Source: a virus. Taken from it: a stretch of 64,000 bases of DNA. The notes beneath the pieces were generated by a model that had not been told where the DNA came from, did no database searches, and saw only the letters and a program-made list of their open reading frames with translations. Positions 1-8,462 of this stretch are shown piece after piece (within the stretch, counting starts at the first letter, position 1; each line of letters begins with the position of its first letter). Where the stretch lies: the IMG/VR virus record IMGVR_UViG_3300025133_000049, positions 1-64,000 of that record; one strand, written 5' to 3'. Both the position numbers and the translations under genes were made by a program.

Positions 1-98
1 CATTTGGTGCTGATACTTTCCCTAACATAGTAGGTTTAAAGGGTGTTGTTAGTGGTGCTTTAGTAGGTGGTAATGAAAATGATTTTGTAAATATTTAA
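1..98 (+). CDS. 3' end of an unidentified gene (partial)
   Basis: The frame starting at base 3 is open from the window edge to a TAA at 96-98 and gives about 31 residues, rich in Gly, Val and Asn, ending in NDFVNI. The next + strand gene starts 10 bp downstream in the same A-rich leader context, so the two are probably co-transcribed. The Gly/Val-rich stretch could be part of a membrane or beta-structured virion protein, but too little is present to name a family. The upstream part lies outside the window. Confidence 0.6.
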   Translation, partial: FGADTFPNIVGLKGVVSGALVGGNENDFVNI

Positions 99-107
99 AA
101 TAATAAA

Positions 108-584
108 ATGAAAAATTTATTCATAGTAAAAAATATAAGTTCAGGGGAAACAAACAATCCATCAACTTATAGAAAAGACGCAAGTTTAAACGGAGATACT
201 TATTCTTTAATTAAAAAAAATGGCACAGTAATTCCAACAGGAGATTATGTGTTTCAGCTAAGTGAAAATGAATTTAAAGCTGCTTACAGTCTGCCTATTT
301 TTACAAACGTTTTTAATGGAATAAGAGAGTATAAAAGATTAGATAAAGAGTTTTGTCGTGAAGTAGAATTACAATTTGAATCAGATGCAGGTAGTCTGTC
401 TAAAAGTGATACAGACACTTTGATTAGCTTATTGGATAAAGTTACTATTTACTTAGACAGAAATAGTCCTCAGCACGTTTACTCAGAATTACAAACTATT
501 ACACCAACAGTTCTGTTTCCTCAATCTTTAAAAGACAAGTATTTACTAATCTTAGAAACATACTTGAATAAATTTCCAAGATAA
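108..584 (+). CDS. hypothetical phage protein, 158 aa
   Basis: ATG start in an A-rich leader (AATAATAAAATG) 10 bp after the preceding stop, as is usual in this genome. The product is soluble-looking, mixed alpha/beta, with no signal peptide, membrane segment or catalytic motif that I recognise. The first ~60 residues are basic and Asn/Thr-rich; the C-terminal half looks helical. It is on the + strand like the late genes at the other side of the window, so on a circularly permuted genome it could be the tail end of the late region. That is inference. No function is assigned. Confidence 0.8.
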   Translation: MKNLFIVKNISSGETNNPSTYRKDASLNGDTYSLIKKNGTVIPTGDYVFQLSENEFKAAYSLPIFTNVFNGIREYKRLDKEFCREVELQFESDAGSLSKSDTDTLISLLDKVTIYLDRNSPQHVYSELQTITPTVLFPQSLKDKYLLILETYLNKFPR

Positions 585-634
585 TATAATGGTAAAATTT
601 ATATCAAATTAATTTATAAAGGTTAAATAAAATA

Positions 635-727
635 ATGAAAGGAGCTGCAGGAGAACTTACTACGTATCATGCTTCGATTACATCTAGTTTTGGATGCTTT
701 GCTCAAGGATCAGGATGTAGCGGATAA
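635..727 (+). CDS. possible 30-aa Gly/Ser/Cys-rich peptide
   Basis: ATG at 635 in an A-rich leader like the gene upstream, and TAA at 725. The 30-residue product has a Thr/Ser-rich centre and a C-terminal half with two cysteines among Gly and Ser. The TAA runs straight into an A tract and the hairpin at 736-755. A downstream U tract forms only for - strand transcripts, so the hairpin is not evidence of termination for this ORF. It may be a chance ORF; short length, good start context and position between two transcription units are the only support. Confidence 0.3.
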   Translation: MKGAAGELTTYHASITSSFGCFAQGSGCSG

Positions 728-755
728 AAAAAAACCCCCTACATTTCTGTAGGGG
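726..755 (-). terminator. rho-independent terminator for the leftward gene at 795-1019
   Basis: Perfect 8-bp stem (736-743 with 748-755, loop TTTC). On the - strand the stem is followed by a run of nine or more T residues (complement of the A tract at 726-734), the layout of an intrinsic terminator for leftward transcription. It lies 40 bp past the stop of the - strand gene 795-1019, between convergent genes. Confidence 0.8.
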
Positions 756-794
756 ATTCTCGGGTGCAACTAATTAAATAAATCAGAATAATAA

Positions 795-1019
795 TTATCC
801 TTTTTTGGCTTCTTCCCGAAACTGAGGTAGAGCTACCTCATTGATGCATGTGATAATTGCTATCTTTGCATATTTCCCTAAATTAACTTGTTCTAGGCAT
901 TCACCTAGTTCTTTCATTCCCTCTAAAGAGATCTCAAAATTACTTGGTTGTGGTTGTGGTTGTGGTTGTGGGGCCGGTTGTTGTTGCGGAGCCTTTACTG
1001 TTTCTTTTTTCTTTGTCAT
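795..1019 (-). CDS. small protein with Gln-Pro repeat, 74 aa
   Basis: Residues ~10-26 are a proline/glutamine tract containing four QP dipeptide repeats, encoded by a GGTTGT hexanucleotide-type repeat on the + strand. A probably folded ~45-aa segment with Phe-Glu-Ile-Ser and a Cys-containing helix follows, ending in a basic tail. The basic N-terminus plus flexible linker suggests a small structural or adaptor protein, but no family is recognised. It is the last gene of the leftward block and is followed by a strong terminator. The overlapping + strand frame is Cys/Gly/Ile-rich and looks like a shadow. Confidence 0.65.
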   Translation of the reverse strand: MTKKKETVKAPQQQPAPQPQPQPQPSNFEISLEGMKELGECLEQVNLGKYAKIAIITCINEVALPQFREEAKKG

Positions 1020-1104
1020 GATTATAATTATTATTACGTTACTAATATGATGTAAAAATACACATTTATATTATCATAACAAAATTTATTATGAAAAACT
1101 TTTA

Positions 1105-1136
1105 TTTGTGTATATTAAAAATAGGTTGTATATTTG
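1105..1136 (+). promoter_or_regulatory. Bacteroidota-type promoter
   Basis: TTTG at 1105-1108, 20 bp spacer, then TATATTTG at 1129-1136, an exact match to the Bacteroidota sigma consensus TTTG/~20/TAnnTTTG. It points rightward into a stretch with no coding sequence and a terminator only ~60 bp further on, so the likely product is a short untranslated RNA. Confidence 0.6.
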
Positions 1137-1142
1137 CTTCAG

Positions 1143-1224
1143 AATCAGGCTTGATACACCTGTTTGGAACACTTGATTATAATATATGCGAAACCCGGAC
1201 TCACTAGGCCCGGGTTTCTTTTTG
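1143..1224 (+). ncRNA. candidate ~80-nt small RNA
   Basis: The interval is bounded by a consensus promoter (1105-1136) and an intrinsic terminator hairpin (1190-1218 plus T tract). It has no start codon with a meaningful reading frame and lies antisense to any readthrough past the spike gene. Its ends are inferred from the usual start distance and the terminator. It might be a regulatory RNA, or a terminator that protects the convergent spike transcript with a fortuitous promoter upstream. I know no family that matches it. Confidence 0.4.
1190..1223 (+). terminator. intrinsic terminator, + strand
   Basis: Nine-bp perfect stem GAAACCCGG (1190-1198) with CCGGGTTTC (1210-1218), 11-nt loop, followed by a T-rich tract to 1223. 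The T tract lies only on the + side. No + strand coding gene ends here, which is why a short non-coding transcript from 1105-1136 is proposed. Confidence 0.7.
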
Positions 1225-1274
1225 TCCTCGAAATAGGTAGCGATTCTGCCCGACGACGCAATATTGTATAAAAT

Positions 1275-4200
1275 CTATGTTATAGAATATAATATCTTAC
1301 CTGTAAATGGTTGTAATATTATAGAACTGGTATAAGGAGTTCCATCTAAACCATACCAGGTACCTGTTAAACTTACACTACTCACAACCTTAGTATTATT
1401 ATAAACACACTGATGATCTGTTACTGTTACAGCACTATCATCAGTTGAATTAGCATCTTGTGAGGATTTAGTTCTCCATTGCGCCAATGTATTGTCAGAT
1501 GAATCACCTGTAACATTTAATCTTACTACTTCTGTATCTCCTATATTCCAATAATTATTATTATCAGAAGTCAGCATAGAGTAATCAGCACCATCATTAT
1601 TTGTGATGTATAGGTTAGGGGTGGCATCATTTTTAAACATATCATTTTGTGATACCTCTATATTAGCGTATGTTTGACCTATTGTGTCATTCTTTAGATA
1701 AACAGAACCTACACCACTTAAATAGAATGAATTACCAGAGTAAACCATATTGATGTTATTATGTGAGTAAGCACCCCACTTACCTCCAATAGTTACGTTA
1801 TCTTGAACAGTTATATCATGAGCATCATCATCGTTGTAGATACCATGAAAATCTCTGTCAGATTCAATGTAGTCATAATGCTTAACAATATTATTAGTTA
1901 CAGTTCCTGCTGAACCATCTCCCAACTTATTGTAAACATAGATAGCTGCTCCATCTTGTAATGACAGACCACAGTTTTCTAAGTAGTTCATATCAACATC
2001 AAAGTCTTTAGAACCTGCACTGTAAATACCATTGAATCCACAATTCAATAATTTATTATATCTTACAACTGGCCTTAAAGAATGATAAGACATATATATT
2101 CCTGACCCACTACTTCCTGATGTTGGTAAGTAGTTTTTAACCAGCCATTGATTCTCAATAACATTATCTTCAACTAAATTATCATCAGCATTTACGAGTT
2201 GTATTGCTGTTCCAACATTATTCTTGAAATGATTATTCTTGTAAACAGAATCATCACCTGATAAATTATAAAGTGCATTTCCAATACAGCCCTCAAGATT
2301 ACAATTGCTCAATGTCCCAGCTGATGAATGGAACTGAACGCCATAATTAGCGTAATCCCTTATAATTAGATTATCTAAGGTGTTGGTAGAGTACTTCATA
2401 TAGAATCCAATATCACTATTGACACAAGCACTTATCCCTGTTGGAGAACTTGTTGAGTACATATATAACTTATTAGCTGTTGAATCATAAAACCACTCGT
2501 CTTGAGTAGTCAATAAATCATAAGCATTTTGAATCCAATACTCACCTCCAACAACAATATTATAAGTTGCGTTAATATCAGCCGTTAGAGTCACTTGACC
2601 TGTTGAATTATTAAATGCTGATATTGTTTGTTTAGACCTTGTATGAGGGTTCATAGTCATCCATACAGTTGCACCAACTAAATCACCAGAACCGATCAAA
2701 GCAGCATCTGTGAATTGAGTGCTTGTGTTTTGAACTGAATCAACATGATGATAAGTTAATGGATCATCTTCTCCAGTAGCATCACTCCAGCTTGGAGTTC
2801 TTGCGTTACTTACTGGTATGTTATTTTTATACACATTGTAAATGGTATTACCCCCGTCAGAACATTCCCAAATATTACCAGATGTATTAGTCCATCCTGT
2901 CATCCCAGTACTACCTTTTAATGTAGCTTGACCTGTTCCGTAACTTGTGAATGTAATACCGTTTCTTTGTTCAAAATTTATATTACCTTCAAATTCGTCA
3001 CCACCTTTGAAACCGACTATACTGTTATCTAAAGCTGGTCCTATTTCAGATTGTAATGAAGCAAGACTGTTCCATGCCGTCGCTTCTGTTAGTCCATCTG
3101 AGTTATCCCCAGATAATGCCACATAGAAATCAGGAATTACTGGTACTTCAACCACTTCATCATCATGTTTGACACTTCCAGCAGTTGTAAGATCAGCACG
3201 TTCATTTCCGTTATAATCATCGAGAACAGTTCCTATTTTACCAAACTGAATTGAAGCGAATGCTGCTTGTGGTTCATATGATGCGTTTAAATCTGGATTA
3301 ACATCTACATAAGTATCTCCGTAAGAAGCAAAGGAGTTATTCCAAAATACTGTGTTCTTCCATGTGCCATCTTCACCTGTTGTTAATCCACCTTCAACGA
3401 TATTATTTTTAAATATGTTTCCTGTAAATGTAGTTGTGACAGTTGAAATATCATCAACATTTAATAGTGTGTTATTATAGAAATCATTATCATTTGATGA
3501 CGTTCCAGAATCGGCAGTAACAAAGTTAAGCATTGTGTCAAACACATTATTTCTAACAGTATTATTAAATCCACCTTTAGCACCGTCTGCTGAAGCATCT
3601 TCACCAGCATTATGGAATCTTACTCCCATGTTACCATTCTTCACTAAGTTGCGTTCAAATGTATTATATGAAGCTCCATCTCTGAAGTGAGTACCTATAA
3701 CCTTTACAGATTCATTAATACCTTCCATTAAATTATTACGGCCCACACAGTATCTTGTTTGAGAATGTCTAAACTCAACACCACCACGGTTATCAATGAT
3801 ATGATTACCTTCAGCTAATGAATATTCTATTACTGATGTAGGCTCGTCGTCTGCATTTGCTTTGAAAGATACCCCATGACCATTATGTGCCATCGTTGGA
3901 AATCTTCTGATATAATTATCAAGCACTGCATTATTAGTTCCTACTTCACCACCATTGATTGATATGTAATAATCAGTTCCATTGTTAGCTGTTTGTAATG
4001 TTGTAACAGCCCAAGTATCTTCTACCAAGTTATTACCGTTTCTTAGCCTCACACATGATTGATAAGGGTCTTGAGTGTAACATCTAACCACTTTTGAGTT
4101 AGAACCAAGTATGGGATCAAAGTTGTAAATACTATGTGACCCTCCTTTTATATAACAGTTTTCAATCCTTGAACCAAAGGTTCTCGCTATTTCAATACCA

Positions 4201-6932
4201 TACCCTTGAGTAGCACCTTCAATTTGAATGTTCTTCAGTATGTAGTAATCTTTTTTATTTAGTTTAATGCCTTGACCATCAAACAACGGCATGATAGTAC
4301 TATCAAACGTCATTCCGTAGGTACGTGTTCTTAGAACGTCCTTAGCGTTATTGTTATAACCCTCAATCCATATAGGCTTAGTTGCTGAACCGTCAGCACC
4401 TCCTAATTCAAGGTAGCTTGTATAGGCACCATTAAGTAACATTACTTTAGTTCCTGCTGATACCCCATTTTGAATTTGTGTTATATCCCATGCGTTAGCT
4501 TCATCGGCACCACTCTTAGAACCGGATCCACTCATTGAAGCATATTTAGTTTCAGTAGGTGTTGGTTCTGATATATTGTTTGTAATACGTTGTACAAGAA
4601 AATCATTTACCACATCGTTATTACCACCATCTTTCCTTATAAGTATCTGAGAGAAATATGTCAAGTCTGCTGACAGTGTGAAATAATTACTGGTCGTATT
4701 GACTGAATTAATTGTCACGTTATCAATCACGAAATCAGTGTGACTTATCCCATCAACAGATCCTAAAGGAGTATCAAAGTATATTCTATCTTTGTTTGAA
4801 TCACCAAACCTAAAATTGGTCATCAAAGGCTTTAATCCAGAAACTGGCACTTCAATAGCTTCATTATCATGTTTAATACTACCTACAGTTGTAGGATTAG
4901 TACGCTCACTGCTATTATAGTCATATAAAGCATCGATAGAACGCTCTACATCTATATCAGTAAAAGTAGCTTGAGGTTGATATGATGCATCTAGTTGTGG
5001 ATCAATACCTGTTATTGCACCGGTACCTTCACCAGTAAACCCATTATAAAACAAACTGTTTGTGAATATGAATGATCCTTGTCCGGATCCTATTTTGTCA
5101 TTGCAATCATTTACAATACAGTTTATAAATTCGTTAGATGAATCAAAATAATCTGGTGTAGTTCCTGACTTATAAAAATCAGGAGCATTGTCAAATGTAC
5201 AGTTGATAAATTTATTCCTTTCGTTTGGCAAGGTCACACCTCCATCGACATTAATAAATGAAGTATCAGCGTTAGAAAATATTGTGTTTATCACAGTATT
5301 GTCAGAACCTCCATTTTGATTAAGCCCTCCATCCTCAGTTGAATCAAGAAAACGCACAGAGTACTCAGCGTTATTTACATGACTATTTTCAACACGATTA
5401 AATGAAGTACCATCACGAAACATTATCGCACGATTATTTACTCCTTTTGTGTCAGAATCAATAGTAATATTTCTACCTATATTATATTTAATTGTTGAAT
5501 GTCTGAACTCAAAACCACCATTACCACAATTATTAATTGAGCAATTCTCAACTAAACTGTGTTCTAAAATACCACCAGAACCCTTAAAACCAATACCATG
5601 ACCCGTATGTGTTGCATTTATATTCCTATCGGCTGTTGAATTTCTAACACATTGACTATGCCCATCAGTACCTCCGTATAACGATATGTAGTAATCCATT
5701 GATACTGCCCCACTTGTACAAGCGTAGAAATTGTCAATCAAGTGGTGTTTGTTATATAATCTAACTCCTGAATTTGTCATATCCTTAGCGTAGCAATCTA
5801 TTAGCCTTATGCTTGTGTGAGAGTTATTGTTGGCTCTAAACCCATAATCTCCTGTCCATGTATAACAATTTTCATAAACTTGATAGCTGTTCATAGCAAA
5901 ACCAACTTCCTGTGCCCCATTAGGAACATTTACTTGAAGGTTTTTAAAGATGACATATTGGTCGTTTGTAGCGACAAACTTTCCATTAATCAATGGCAAT
6001 TCATTTGCATCCGCGTTTAAGTCTGGTGCTCTTGTCGGCATATAACTTGAACCATCACCGTGAGTTGTTTTATATCCTATTATTTTAATTGGGTTGGTTA
6101 CTGTACCACTATTTGATAAAGTAAATGTACCTGAATAAGTTCCTTCCTTGATCCATATAGTATCACCAGCAACAGCAGAACTCATCGCTGTTGTTAGTTC
6201 AGTAGCATCTGTAGTATCCCACTCAGTTCCGGTTATCGATTCTTCATTGATCGTATTGTTGATATATTGTAATGTGAAATCATGACAACCTACTGAATTA
6301 TTTGCTTCTTTTCTAATTAATATATTATCCCAATAAGTTAAAGGAGCTGACAATGTAAAATATCCTCCAACATCACTTATTTTAGTAACACTTGAAACCG
6401 TTTTACCTTGAACTTTGAAATCACTTGCAACAATCCCATCCGGATAACCTAACGGGGTGTCAAAATTAATATAAGTTTTATCAGCATTAGTGATATTAAA
6501 ATTAGTCATGATTGGCTTCAGTATTTCATTAGAAATACCTGTAGTCTGTACTTGAAATGTTGGGTAAGTATAAACCTCTCCATTATCCTGTGCAGTAATC
6601 TGCACAACAACATCATTCAAAATACCGCTAGGGACACCAGTTAAAGTTCTAGTATGCCTAAATACACCAGGCTCTGGCTCACCAGCATTATAATCATCAT
6701 TAGAAGCAGCATTCAAAACACCATTAACCCAATAACTAATCTTACACTGCTTAGTCATATAACACCTCAACTTAAATGAAGTATCAGTAATCTCAGAAAC
6801 CTCATGAGAAGTGATTTCGAACAATACACCACTACTACCAAATACTATAGTATTACCTAAATAAATTCTATTTATCTGTGTAGAACCTAAGTAAAGTCTG
6901 TTAATTCCAGTGCTACCTAATTTTATTGCCAT
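1275..6932 (-). CDS. tail spike/receptor-binding protein with three beta-helix modules, 1885 aa
   Basis: The start at 6932 forms TAATG with the upstream stop; a longer frame to 6968 exists but its first 12 codons overlap that gene. Residues ~1-35 carry two GST.(I)NR(L/I)YLG repeats, an N-terminal motif common in phage fibres that probably docks to the virion. The rest consists of three long, Asn/Gly-rich parallel beta-helix (pectate-lyase-like) modules at ~140-690, ~700-1260 and ~1270-1885. The first two each start with a matching ~95-residue beta domain (KP(I/L)MTNF, DTPLG, FTLSA.LTY, ILIRK). The first two modules end with similar linkers (DYN..ER, GS(I/V)KHD). The third starts with an ALSGDNSDG..EATAW segment, resembling the start of the second module's helix. 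It probably binds or degrades host surface glycan; no catalytic residues could be assigned. It is the last large gene of the leftward block. Confidence 0.8.
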   Translation of the reverse strand: MAIKLGSTGINRLYLGSTQINRIYLGNTIVFGSSGVLFEITSHEVSEITDTSFKLRCYMTKQCKISYWVNGVLNAASNDDYNAGEPEPGVFRHTRTLTGVPSGILNDVVVQITAQDNGEVYTYPTFQVQTTGISNEILKPIMTNFNITNADKTYINFDTPLGYPDGIVASDFKVQGKTVSSVTKISDVGGYFTLSAPLTYWDNILIRKEANNSVGCHDFTLQYINNTINEESITGTEWDTTDATELTTAMSSAVAGDTIWIKEGTYSGTFTLSNSGTVTNPIKIIGYKTTHGDGSSYMPTRAPDLNADANELPLINGKFVATNDQYVIFKNLQVNVPNGAQEVGFAMNSYQVYENCYTWTGDYGFRANNNSHTSIRLIDCYAKDMTNSGVRLYNKHHLIDNFYACTSGAVSMDYYISLYGGTDGHSQCVRNSTADRNINATHTGHGIGFKGSGGILEHSLVENCSINNCGNGGFEFRHSTIKYNIGRNITIDSDTKGVNNRAIMFRDGTSFNRVENSHVNNAEYSVRFLDSTEDGGLNQNGGSDNTVINTIFSNADTSFINVDGGVTLPNERNKFINCTFDNAPDFYKSGTTPDYFDSSNEFINCIVNDCNDKIGSGQGSFIFTNSLFYNGFTGEGTGAITGIDPQLDASYQPQATFTDIDVERSIDALYDYNSSERTNPTTVGSIKHDNEAIEVPVSGLKPLMTNFRFGDSNKDRIYFDTPLGSVDGISHTDFVIDNVTINSVNTTSNYFTLSADLTYFSQILIRKDGGNNDVVNDFLVQRITNNISEPTPTETKYASMSGSGSKSGADEANAWDITQIQNGVSAGTKVMLLNGAYTSYLELGGADGSATKPIWIEGYNNNAKDVLRTRTYGMTFDSTIMPLFDGQGIKLNKKDYYILKNIQIEGATQGYGIEIARTFGSRIENCYIKGGSHSIYNFDPILGSNSKVVRCYTQDPYQSCVRLRNGNNLVEDTWAVTTLQTANNGTDYYISINGGEVGTNNAVLDNYIRRFPTMAHNGHGVSFKANADDEPTSVIEYSLAEGNHIIDNRGGVEFRHSQTRYCVGRNNLMEGINESVKVIGTHFRDGASYNTFERNLVKNGNMGVRFHNAGEDASADGAKGGFNNTVRNNVFDTMLNFVTADSGTSSNDNDFYNNTLLNVDDISTVTTTFTGNIFKNNIVEGGLTTGEDGTWKNTVFWNNSFASYGDTYVDVNPDLNASYEPQAAFASIQFGKIGTVLDDYNGNERADLTTAGSVKHDDEVVEVPVIPDFYVALSGDNSDGLTEATAWNSLASLQSEIGPALDNSIVGFKGGDEFEGNINFEQRNGITFTSYGTGQATLKGSTGMTGWTNTSGNIWECSDGGNTIYNVYKNNIPVSNARTPSWSDATGEDDPLTYHHVDSVQNTSTQFTDAALIGSGDLVGATVWMTMNPHTRSKQTISAFNNSTGQVTLTADINATYNIVVGGEYWIQNAYDLLTTQDEWFYDSTANKLYMYSTSSPTGISACVNSDIGFYMKYSTNTLDNLIIRDYANYGVQFHSSAGTLSNCNLEGCIGNALYNLSGDDSVYKNNHFKNNVGTAIQLVNADDNLVEDNVIENQWLVKNYLPTSGSSGSGIYMSYHSLRPVVRYNKLLNCGFNGIYSAGSKDFDVDMNYLENCGLSLQDGAAIYVYNKLGDGSAGTVTNNIVKHYDYIESDRDFHGIYNDDDAHDITVQDNVTIGGKWGAYSHNNINMVYSGNSFYLSGVGSVYLKNDTIGQTYANIEVSQNDMFKNDATPNLYITNNDGADYSMLTSDNNNYWNIGDTEVVRLNVTGDSSDNTLAQWRTKSSQDANSTDDSAVTVTDHQCVYNNTKVVSSVSLTGTWYGLDGTPYTSSIILQPFTGKILYSIT

Positions 6933-7228
6933 TATTTTTCGAGTATTAAATCTTCTATATATCCCCAACCATTATTCGCGTTTCTACGAATAACAGCATG
7001 TCTTGAAGGTTCTGCGTGGTTACCGCCACAAGCAGCAAATCTCTTTGATTGTTCATCAAATATAGATTTAATTTCTGTAGAAGATTTCTTGACTCCATCT
7101 TTAATAGCTAATTCAACAGCTAGTTCTTGGAAAGATGAAGCAGGAATTATACGAGCACCCGCACATGTCAAAAGCGGATCCTCGTACAACTCACACTCCT
7201 CTTGTATATTATAATAAAGTTCCTCCAT
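6932..7228 (-). CDS. hypothetical protein, 98 aa, upstream of the tail spike
   Basis: ATG at 7228 is preferred over an in-frame TTG three codons earlier. The product is acidic at its N-terminus (MEELYYN, EECELYED) with a central helical stretch and a C-terminal Cys-Gly-Gly-Asn-His segment. Its stop overlaps the spike start as TAATG, so the two are translationally coupled. The position next to the spike suggests a spike chaperone or attachment protein, but this is inference from context only. Confidence 0.7.
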   Translation of the reverse strand: MEELYYNIQEECELYEDPLLTCAGARIIPASSFQELAVELAIKDGVKKSSTEIKSIFDEQSKRFAACGGNHAEPSRHAVIRRNANNGWGYIEDLILEK

Positions 7229-7249
7229 AATCCACAAAGTTACTAATTA

Positions 7250-7903
7250 TTATTTTAATACAAGGTCATTTACTGATTTTGTATTCCATTTACTTATAGT
7301 ACGTTTGGCTGTTAAACCATCGGTCCAGAAATACCTGGAAGGAGTAAATGTACTGGGCCATAAATATAGCCCTTGACTCTTTTTAAATTTTATAGGATAA
7401 TTTATAACCTCATTGATATAAATCTTATACCTCTGCCATATCCACTTACGTTTAACACCAAAGGATACATCAGATCTATTGATTCCTTTGAAAGGTGACT
7501 TGACATCTATATGAGATATCCACATCACTTGATTACCTTTAGTATAGCGCTTAGCTTTAAAGTAACATTTATTAGATTTAAAGTCATTTTGATCATCAAA
7601 CAGAACTCCTTTGTATTGAGTATTCCATATGATAAATCGATCAGCAGTATATGTACAAGGCTTGTACAATATATGTTTCTTAGTTTCTAACTTTTTTTGT
7701 TCTCTCTTGGTTCCTTTATAGATAGTTCTATAAAACCTAGATTCCTCGTAGATTTCATCTGAGAGAACTATAGCTACAGGTTTATCACACTTCTTGATAA
7801 TGCCTGCTCTCAAAGCATCGGCCGCCCATAAGTCAAAGAATTGCTCCTGACTGTATGATTGGCCGATCTTGAAATTGTTGTATGACTCTAGTCCTCGTAC
7901 CAT
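7250..7903 (-). CDS. hypothetical protein, 217 aa, aromatic and basic
   Basis: ATG at 7903 lies inside the last codons of the upstream gene (16-bp overlap), so it is translationally coupled to the putative nucleotide hydrolase. The protein is rich in Lys, Tyr and Trp. Residues ~125-165 contain a striking block, DVKSPFKGINRSDVSFG followed by VKRKWIWQRY, that looks like a conserved catalytic or nucleic-acid-binding core, but I cannot match it to a family. The Asp-x-Lys could be read as a PD-(D/E)xK-like signature, but that is weak. No membrane segment. Confidence 0.7.
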   Translation of the reverse strand: MVRGLESYNNFKIGQSYSQEQFFDLWAADALRAGIIKKCDKPVAIVLSDEIYEESRFYRTIYKGTKREQKKLETKKHILYKPCTYTADRFIIWNTQYKGVLFDDQNDFKSNKCYFKAKRYTKGNQVMWISHIDVKSPFKGINRSDVSFGVKRKWIWQRYKIYINEVINYPIKFKKSQGLYLWPSTFTPSRYFWTDGLTAKRTISKWNTKSVNDLVLK

Positions 7904-8271
7904 TTGATTATAGCTCCTCCATACGAATCTATACGCTCTTTACCTAGTTCGTGGATAAGTCCATCTACATTGAACTTAAGTGCACATAAATTAGTTATTT
8001 GATCTTTTTCTGTGATTAATTCCTCTCTTCTAGCCATTACATCTTGGTAATGTCTATCTAAAGAATCATAATACACATCTATCGGGATACCTTTCTTCCA
8101 GTTGGCACCATCACGGGTACTACCATCGGATTGTTTACGATTATCATGCATGTACTGTGCATAAAACCAGCGTATGACAGCTGAACCAAACTTCCACGGT
8201 GTATATTTGTTCTGTCCGGTATCTCTCGTCGCCCCTCCTTCGAAGCTTCTGATTGTTCCATTGTCTTCCAT
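7888..8271 (-). CDS. dATP/dGTP diphosphohydrolase N-terminal-domain-like protein (DUF5664 type), 127 aa
   Basis: The N-terminal ~95 residues follow the pattern I know from the phage family DUF5664, named in Pfam for the N-terminus of dATP/dGTP diphosphohydrolase: (F)E.GATRD at residues ~10-17, a Y/W-hydrophobic helix, YMHDNR, a DGS.RD..NW.KGIP block, then a Y..SL.RH...VMARRE helix. Such proteins hydrolyse or sense purine dNTPs and appear in phages that alter nucleotide pools. The length suits the N-terminal domain alone; the rest (residues ~95-127) is unassigned. No PurZ-like succinoaminodeoxyadenylate synthase is visible in the window. The assignment rests on motif memory, so the catalytic role is tentative. 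Confidence 0.55.
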   Translation of the reverse strand: MEDNGTIRSFEGGATRDTGQNKYTPWKFGSAVIRWFYAQYMHDNRKQSDGSTRDGANWKKGIPIDVYYDSLDRHYQDVMARREELITEKDQITNLCALKFNVDGLIHELGKERIDSYGGAIIKWYED

Positions 8272-8280
8272 ATTGTTATT

Positions 8281-8424
8281 TTATTGACTTAATATTACTT
8301 CTGATTGATTCACACTATCTTCTACTACTTCCAGTATATCATAGTTATCCTCTCCGTCCCAGAAAATAACATCATGTTCTGGTGGCATTTTCTGTAATTC
8401 TAAAATTAATTCTTTTGCTGTCAT
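8281..8424 (-). CDS. small acidic protein, 47 aa
   Basis: Translated by hand: starts MTAKELILELQKMPPEHDV, continues with an IFWDGED segment and an acidic tail ending ILSQ. The 'TAKELI..LQ.(L/M)PP..(D/E)V.(I/V)' opening is typical of small phage proteins that follow regulatory or metabolic genes. It begins just past the terminator of the metallophosphoesterase gene and ends 9 bp before the start of the diphosphohydrolase-like gene. Function unknown. Confidence 0.75.
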   Translation of the reverse strand: MTAKELILELQKMPPEHDVIFWDGEDNYDILEVVEDSVNQSEVILSQ

Positions 8425-8429
8425 CTTAT

Positions 8430-8454
8430 AAAATTAAAAACCCTCCGAAGAGGG
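8430..8454 (-). terminator. UUCG-tetraloop terminator after the metallophosphoesterase gene
   Basis: On the - strand: stem CCCTC-TTCG-GAGGG (complement of 8441-8454) followed by TTTTTAATTTT. This is a stable C(UUCG)G hairpin plus U tract, 8 bp after the stop at 8463. The same tetraloop design recurs at 17052-17073 and 34821-34836. It should partly separate the replication block from the downstream nucleotide/spike genes. Confidence 0.85.
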
Positions 8455-8462
8455 CTTAGTTA

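Noticed and set aside
841-1050. 69-codon + strand frame opposite gene 795-1019
   Set aside because: Composition is dominated by Cys/Gly repeats (antisense of the QP repeats) and Ile runs; the - strand frame is natural and has a terminator, so this is a shadow.
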